A DNA stretch of 64,000 bases, taken from the NCBI GenBank assembly GCA_001574975.1, contig KQ965738.1, positions 201,133-265,132 of the forward strand, written 5' to 3'. Shown here one piece after another: positions 58,452 to 64,000 of the stretch (positions within the stretch are counted from its first letter, which is position 1; each line of letters begins with the position of its first letter). This DNA comes from Gonapodya prolifera JEL478. Lineage: Eukaryota; Monoblepharomycota; Monoblepharidomycetes; Monoblepharidales; Gonapodyaceae. The notes beneath the pieces were generated by a model. The model did not search any database, was not told the DNA's origin, and saw only the letters and a program-made list of their open reading frames with translations. The translations under genes were made by a program, and so were the position numbers.

Positions 58452-60185
58452 TCACCTCCATCCCCGATACCCCAGACTCACCGGCATGCTTATCCTCGCC
58501 TTTCCCATCACCTTTTCATCCACATAGTGCAGCCCAGGTGGCAACGCGGTGATAGGATCTTTCGACTTCCGTTCGACATTGGGTTCCACATTCACGCCAC
58601 CTCCAAGTGCTCCAACAGCCTCGAAATGCTCACGCAAACGAAGCCGACGCAACACTTCCGACAGCGTGTCCCCCGCCATAACAAACACTGCCTCGTCGAC
58701 AGCCCCATTATCCTCCTCCCCTTCCGCATCGGCCCCCTTCTCACCCTGTGCAACAAGCCCGCTCTCCACATCCACCCAGCCGTCGCACCGCGGTCCCATC
58801 CCTACTAGCCCCGGCACATTGCTGACAGGGCTCAGGGTCAGGAATCCCATGTCGGCGTGCAGCCCTGTCGCGGCGTTCGCCAGTCCAGGCAGAGGGGTGT
58901 TGGGGGCACGGTAGTACTGGTACACGCGGAGGACAGATGATCCCACCTCAGGTGGCGGGTGATCAGTACTCGTGCTGTTGGGTGGGGTATCGAAGGGCGG
59001 GTCAAGCATGGCCTCGACCTCGTGAACCATGTGAGTGGGTACGTTGAGCGCGGAAAGGAGAGGTGGGAGCATGAGACGGGAGAGGCGGTCGAGGGTGGCG
59101 TAGAGCGCGGTCATGGTAGGGCGGAATGACGATGGGGTGGGTGCTGGGGGCCAGTGCATGAGGGAGAATGGGTCGTCGGGTGGTGACGACGGAGACGGAA
59201 GTTTCGTATCTGGAGATGTCGGCGGGAGCGTCTCAGAGGGTAACATAGGGCGGAGTTCGATCGCTGCGGGACCTGTGGTGTTGTTTTCTTCCGGGAGCCT
59301 GGTTTCTGAGGCCTGCGCGCTGGTCCCGACGTGTTCCTCACTCGACTTCTGTCTTACCTCTCCACCAGGCGTCGTGCGCACCTGGAACCACTCCCTGGCC
59401 CCGGTTTTGGCATACCCCACGAACTTCCCCTCATTTCCGAACACCTTTCGCGTCTTTTTCTTTTCCTCTTCTGGGATGTCCTTGAAGTATTGGAGAGCCT
59501 CTCTTCTCGCCACCCGAAACATATTGGCGTCCTCCTTACTCGCGCGTACCACGGCGTACCCTGTCGTGCATAGCACATCGGCAAGGGAGCGTGACGCGGC
59601 GTGGTAGAGGTCAGGAGTGGTCGCGAGGGAGGCCGGTGTGAGGTGTGCGAGGGGGATGCCGAGGGGACCGTAGGTGGAGTCGGAGGGCGGTGCGAAGAAG
59701 GGAGGTGAGCGGAGAGACGAGGGTGATGTGGAGGAGGAGGGAACGAGGATAGGCTCGTAGATGTCCCACTTTGAGTGAAGACGTTGTGCCAAGACACGAC
59801 AAGGCTCAAATTCGTTCAGTGAGAAGTAGCAGCAAGGTCAGAGACTCACCGGTGGCAATCTTCCTAAGTGGAAAAAGGGAAAATACGTTCCGCTTCCAAT
59901 CTTGAACCCGGAAATGGTGACGTCTTCACCCAGTCCCAGTCCATCGCCCAGCTGCTTGTGCACTTCTTCGATCCGCATCAGAGGCAGTCTAACTGGTATT
60001 CTGTACACTTTCCCATCGAGCAGCATGTTGTAGTACTGGTAGATTGGCGGCGGTGGAACGTGCAAATCGGACATTTTGGATTCGTGCGGTGGGGGGTACA
60101 GCGGTGTCGTTTTTGGCGGGGCATCTGGTGGAGGTTGCGCCATGGGTGCAGGTGCGTGTGCGGACGTAGGCGATTCCACTGCCAT
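58452..60185 (-). CDS. 2-oxoglutarate/Fe(II)-dependent dioxygenase-like protein
   Basis: Isopenicillin-N-synthase-like oxygenase. Exon 2 (from about 59806) has the DIOX-N type block AVVRASKEDANMFRVARREA then LQYFKDIPEEEK, FVGYAKTGAREWFQVRTTPG, SSVLRVYQYYRAP and the iron-binding H-x-D in ATGLHADMGFLTLSP (from about 58870). The distal iron His may be in LHYVDEKV and the 2-oxoglutarate Arg in ARISMPVSLG near the end. The stop is 58452-58454. Exon 1 from ATG 60183-60185 adds a Pro-rich start and IYQYYNMLLDGKVYRIPVRL; it joins in frame after a 45-nt intron (GTGAGT to TTTGAG) that is my inference. The substrate is unknown. Long acidic and Ser/Pro inserts interrupt the usual fold. Confidence 0.7.
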
Positions 60186-60744
60186 TTGTGCTGATCGTTT
60201 GCTTGGGTGAGCCGAACTGAGTCAACATCTGTGGACGGCACAGCGCCAATTCAACCGACCCTGGTGGAACATTTCCCCCTCCCCTTTGTTTTTTCAGGTC
60301 GAGATCTTGAGTGAAAGTAAGGCAGTGACAACAAAGGAGGGAGCGGAGCACATTCCGTCCGTCTACTCTCAAAAAAGTTCACAGAACAGCAAAAATAACT
60401 TTATCATTCACACCACAATTACATCTCGCGTCTTCTTCTGTTGAGCGCCCACCACCCCAATCAAGTGGGTGTGGGCATCGTTCTTCGCGCGGTCTGCACG
60501 GCAATAGCCCGACGTGGTATCGCTCTTGCCGTTCCACAATTGTGTTGTAGAGCTGTAGAGGGCATGCCCCCGAGCCGAACGTGAGGTTCAGGAAATTTCC
60601 ATATGGAGACTCGACACGTTGTTGTTTGCAGATAGTCTATTCAACTTCTCGCACGAGAGCATGCGTGTTCGCCTAACGAATATTAACCAGTCAAAGTATT
60701 TGCAAGTCCACGCTTTCCTCCCGGCCATTACTCTAATCCACGCA
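60186..60744. other. Intergenic, no gene seen
   Basis: This 559-bp stretch lies between the dioxygenase start and the P450 stop. Open frames on both strands show no resemblance to known proteins. It should contain the dioxygenase promoter and the P450 3' UTR. Confidence 0.4.
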
Positions 60745-63032
60745 TTACGCACGCTCCCGGATCTTGACGTCCAGACCCCCTCTCATCCCCAGCGTCAGCC
60801 CCACGCTGTATCTCCCCTCTCGTTTCTCCTCCTGCGGATGCCAGACACCCCACTTCCGGGGCTCGTCCTCGCCCCACAACTCGACGTCAAACTTGCGTGC
60901 AACCGTCGAGAGGAACACGCACGCCTCCTGGGTGGCCATGGCTTGGCCCAAACATACCCTCGGCCCGGCGTTGAATACGGGCCATTTGTACGGAGATTCG
61001 CGGACAAGGGTGTTTGCTGGGGTGAGCCATCGTTCAGGCCTGGTGGGGTGCAGAGAGTGAAGTAAGATATTGTTCACATCTTCCAGTCTCAACGTTAGAG
61101 ACCCGACTTTCCGCAGTACTCACCGCCATACTTCAGCGTCTTCGCCCCACACCTTCTTCAACCGCCCCATTACGTACGACGATAGCTGTATAATATCGCC
61201 TTTGTAAATCCGAGTGTTTGTGCCGGGGAGCCTTGCGTCCGCCGCGGGAATCTTGTTGGCGGTGGGGACGTTTGGATGTAACCTTTTGCGAGTATGTTTT
61301 AACATCATTTCGCGCAGCACTCGCTTATCCCCCAACGATAATCTCACCTCAACGTCTCATAAAACACCGCCGTCGTCCAGGTCATCTCCTTGGTGTGATC
61401 ATACCCGCACTGCGCGTTGCGGGACCCCAACACTCGGAAGGCCTCTTCGCGGAGGCGGGCGAAGGCCTCGGGGTGGTGGCAGAGTTCCCAGAAGCACCAA
61501 GAGAGCGTTTGTGCCGTGGTATCGCTGTGGTGAGTGTGAATGTGAGGAGAGGGCCTAAAGGTCGTCAAGGAGGAAAAACTCACCGGCCTGCGATGAGGAA
61601 GTTGATGACAACGTCGCGCATTTGTCGGTCGGTGAGTTCAGACCCGTCTATTTTTGTCACAAGAAAAACGGTCGACGTCAAGACGGTAGATGACGTGGAT
61701 TACGACCCGTTCCACTCACCGTCGTTCTCATAGCGCAAGAAGTAGTCCAAGAGGGACAGGGGGCCATCTCCTTCCAGTCCAGGACCCTTTTTCCCACCTG
61801 AGGCCTGCACTTCGGATCGCTTTTTCGTGATGAGGGTTTGGGCAAAGTCGTCCATCAGGCTGGAGACGGGAGTGTGAGCAACAACAACTTGTTTGGTTCG
61901 GCACAAAAACCCCCCGCGACAGGCTCTCACCGCAGCGCCGACAGCATCTTCTGGTCTTCACCCGAAAAATACTCTGTCCACTTCCAGAACGGGTCCGACG
62001 AGCGCTTGTTCACGATCGCGTTTGCCGTATCAAAAGCGCTCGCAAAGGGAATATCCGGGAACGTCATCCTCTCGTACTCCTCACCCCGCGCCGCGTCCTG
62101 TATCCGATGCACTCCGTTAGTGAACGCGGGTTCTTTGCTCAGCGCGCCGACGTCGGTGCCCAGTGCGAGGCGCGCGAACGAGTCGATAGTGCAACGGAGG
62201 AGGACGTCCTGCAGGTCCACGACGGAACCGCGGAGTGCCGCGGTGCGCAGGACGGAGCATAGGACGTCGGCTTGGTGCGCAAAATCGGCGGAGAAGTGCG
62301 TGCGGAAGAGCGAGGCTTTGAAGATGTTGGAGGCGGTTTTGCGCGCGACGAGCCATTGGTGGCCGTCGGCGGCGAAGATGCCTAGGGGTTAAAAAGGCGG
62401 GGGGGGTTGTGTGGGGTTTGTGCGGATAGGGAGTGTGGGATTTGACGTTCACAATTAGGGTAACGAGCAGCACCAATCTGTCTTCACCTTCTCCCAGGAG
62501 TTGCCCAATCACCGCCCGTCCTTCCTCGCCCTTCTCGAATATGTCGGGATTTCTGAGGATAAACTCGACGTCCTCCACGTTGAAGGCGTAGAACTGTTCC
62601 ACGGGGCGCCATGGCACTGTGGGGTTCACGAATGTGAGGCGAACGATGTCGCCAACTGAAGTAGGTGGAGTCAGGGGAGCGAGAAAAGCCATGTGAAAAT
62701 CCGGTACTGCCAGGGCAGAGGGGGGAGGCGGCTTACATTCGCGCGCAATGTCAAGTTTTCGGTCGTAAGTGCGTGGACGAACTTTTCCCCCATACCGTCT
62801 GATGAGCCAGGCCGATCAGCGGGAGGAAGATGAATACGAAAGCTGTCTTTGATGATATGAATTCGGCTCACGTGTGTCCGAGAAGTGATTCACCCCCTGA
62901 AGCCGTTGGGACATTTCTGTTGCGCCGAGAGAAGGCCGCGGTGTCCGGGTAGAGAAACACGAGGATGGCATAGATTGCAAGCGCGGATGGGAGAAGGATC
63001 GACAGCGCGATGGCGGGAAGTGAGACGTCCAT
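60745..63032 (-). CDS. Cytochrome P450, fatty-acid-hydroxylase-like
   Basis: ER-anchored haem monooxygenase. ATG 63030-63032 gives an N-terminal membrane anchor (SLPAIALSILLPSALAIYAI). Blocks in order are VEQFYAFNVEDVEFILRNPD, the I-helix oxygen-binding DTTAQTLSWCFWELCHHPEA, the K-helix E-x-x-R in FYETLRLHPNVPTANKIPAA, PERW, and the haem-binding loop FNAGPRVCLGQAMATQEA with the Cys ligand (near 60940). The stop is 60745-60747. There are six or more short introns. The pattern AGPRVCLGQ with LHPNVP is typical of the CYP52/CYP86/CYP704 kind that hydroxylate alkyl chains; this placement is by resemblance only. It is tandem with the dioxygenase. Confidence 0.88.
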
Positions 63033-63641
63033 GGATGTGATTCAGAGTCGCCGAGAGGTACATGAACCCCCGTATAAATCAAGATCGTTTGGCTAATCTC
63101 CGGCACAAAGCTTATTGTAAACCCCTTCAGAAACCTAACGCTTACATAATGGCGCCGGTCTTTTGCCAAGGATATTTATTTGTCGAACGCTGATGTACGC
63201 TGGCGTTGGGTGAGGGATGTGATGGTGGGTGTTCGAGACTGCCACATCGAAAAGCGTCGGTATAACGTCAGTAGATCTCGGGTTAAATGGGAATGGCACA
63301 GGTATAGCCGCGATGCTGGTTGAGATTCCGAACGGAACAACGCGCTGAAAGCACATGTCCTGGGCGGCGAAGTGATGAGGGAAAACAAAGCGATTTGGTG
63401 GGAAGGCGAACATATTTGCCCCAAGTGCGGAATACAGCCAGTGTGCTAAGCATCACGTAATCAAATAATGGAGCACACTAAAGCGAGAGACATGGGCGGC
63501 AGCTGAGGCGTTACTGGTTTCTTACCTCGGGTGAGACACGGCCAATTTTCGTCGTTGCCGAGTGGCCACAGCCCTCACCAGAAGCCAACGAAGTTTGGCC
63601 GGACTCGCACACATCTTCCCATTTTGCTTCACCTGTCTTTG
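63033..63641. other. Intergenic, no gene seen
   Basis: This 609-bp stretch lies between the divergent P450 and the gene entering at 63642. No recognisable protein or RNA was found; it should contain both promoters. Confidence 0.35.
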
Positions 63642-64000
63642 ATGGACTCTGGCGGATGGAGCAACAGCAACGTCCGCACCGCTGCAGCTGCCCAATGGAA
63701 CAGAAACCAGCCCAGTCCGATCACCCAATGGCATCAAAACGCTCCGCTTCCACCACCACCTCCCGTTAATCGGCATGTTCCCCCGCCGGCTGACCCGATC
63801 GCAGCATCAGCTGCCCGAATGGCACCCCACACGATGGTCCGCGGCCACACTCCTCGTCCTCCGCCCATACAGGTTTCCCCTCCTCCACCTCCACCAAAGT
63901 CCCAGCAGCAACAACCACTCAAACCGATGCCGAAACTTCTATATGCTCACCCGCTACATACCTTGTACCCATATATCCTGCGCATTGCACTCTTGCCAAT
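63642..64000 (+). CDS. Pro/Gln-rich protein, 5' part only (runs off window)
   Basis: The frame from ATG 63642 stays open to the last base of the window, about 119 residues. It starts MDSGGWSNSNVRTAAAAQWN and continues with Pro-rich runs (LPPPPPVNRH, VSPPPPPPKSQQQQPLKPMP) and then KLLYAHPLHTLYPYILRI. The composition is like that of disordered transcription or cytoskeletal regulators, but no family can be named. It could also be an open frame by chance in low-complexity sequence. Confidence 0.4.
   Translation, partial: MDSGGWSNSNVRTAAAAQWNRNQPSPITQWHQNAPLPPPPPVNRHVPPPADPIAASAARMAPHTMVRGHTPRPPPIQVSPPPPPPKSQQQQPLKPMPKLLYAHPLHTLYPYILRIALLP

Overview
The window is nuclear DNA of a fungus. It is densely packed and intron-rich: most introns are 45-130 nt with GT..AG ends. 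The gene set includes DGAT2, glutathione reductase, Gtr1, ATG16, AFG1, RAD17, a SAP30-like subunit, mitochondrial AspRS, an MNN1-type mannosyltransferase and UDP-glucuronate decarboxylase. Three features suggest an early-diverging, zoosporic (chytrid-like) fungus rather than an ascomycete: ATG16 keeps its animal/plant-type WD40 propeller, there is a TEX47-like protein, and there is an LRRC34-like leucine-rich protein. The lineage is an inference; no marker gene fixes it.

Layout. At 1-8.9 kb are a thiolase-like gene (cut by the window start), DGAT2, glutathione reductase and an unrecognised coiled-coil protein that carries a three-copy motif and ends in a CaaX box. At 9.2-20.5 kb are a class 3 lipase, the Rag GTPase GTR1 head-to-head with ATG16, a TEX47-like gene head-to-head with AFG1, and ureidoglycolate lyase. 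At 20.5-29.2 kb lies a near-perfect inverted duplication. Two 2,765-bp arms each hold a complete FAD monooxygenase gene and a tRNA-Phe, and they flank a 3.07-kb centre with a C2H2 zinc-finger gene and 5-hydroxyisourate hydrolase. At 29.5-47 kb are a mannosyltransferase, the LRR protein, mitochondrial AspRS head-to-head with a SAP30-like gene, a hypothetical gene, RAD17 and UXS1. This part is GC-rich, and two of its genes have unusually long introns containing small repeats. At 47-64 kb are a 2,722-residue SH3-SH3-DH-PH-coiled-coil RhoGEF, an RRM gene, a broken F-box-like gene, a 2-oxoglutarate oxygenase, a cytochrome P450 and the start of a Pro/Gln-rich gene that runs off the window.

How the genes fit together. 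Ureidoglycolate lyase, the duplicated FAD monooxygenase and 5-hydroxyisourate hydrolase sit within about 9 kb, with a zinc-finger gene between them. This looks like a purine (urate) breakdown cluster in which the monooxygenase could be an HpxO-type urate hydroxylase. That substrate is inferred from context, not shown. Several neighbours are head-to-head with only about 80-160 bp between start codons, so shared promoters are likely; GTR1 (TORC1 activation) with ATG16 (autophagy) is the most suggestive pair.

Limits. Exon borders were read by eye from GT/AG sites, frame and family similarity. The starts of the LRR gene, RAD17 and the RRM gene are uncertain. No LTR element, virus-like element, CRISPR array or complete transposon was seen.
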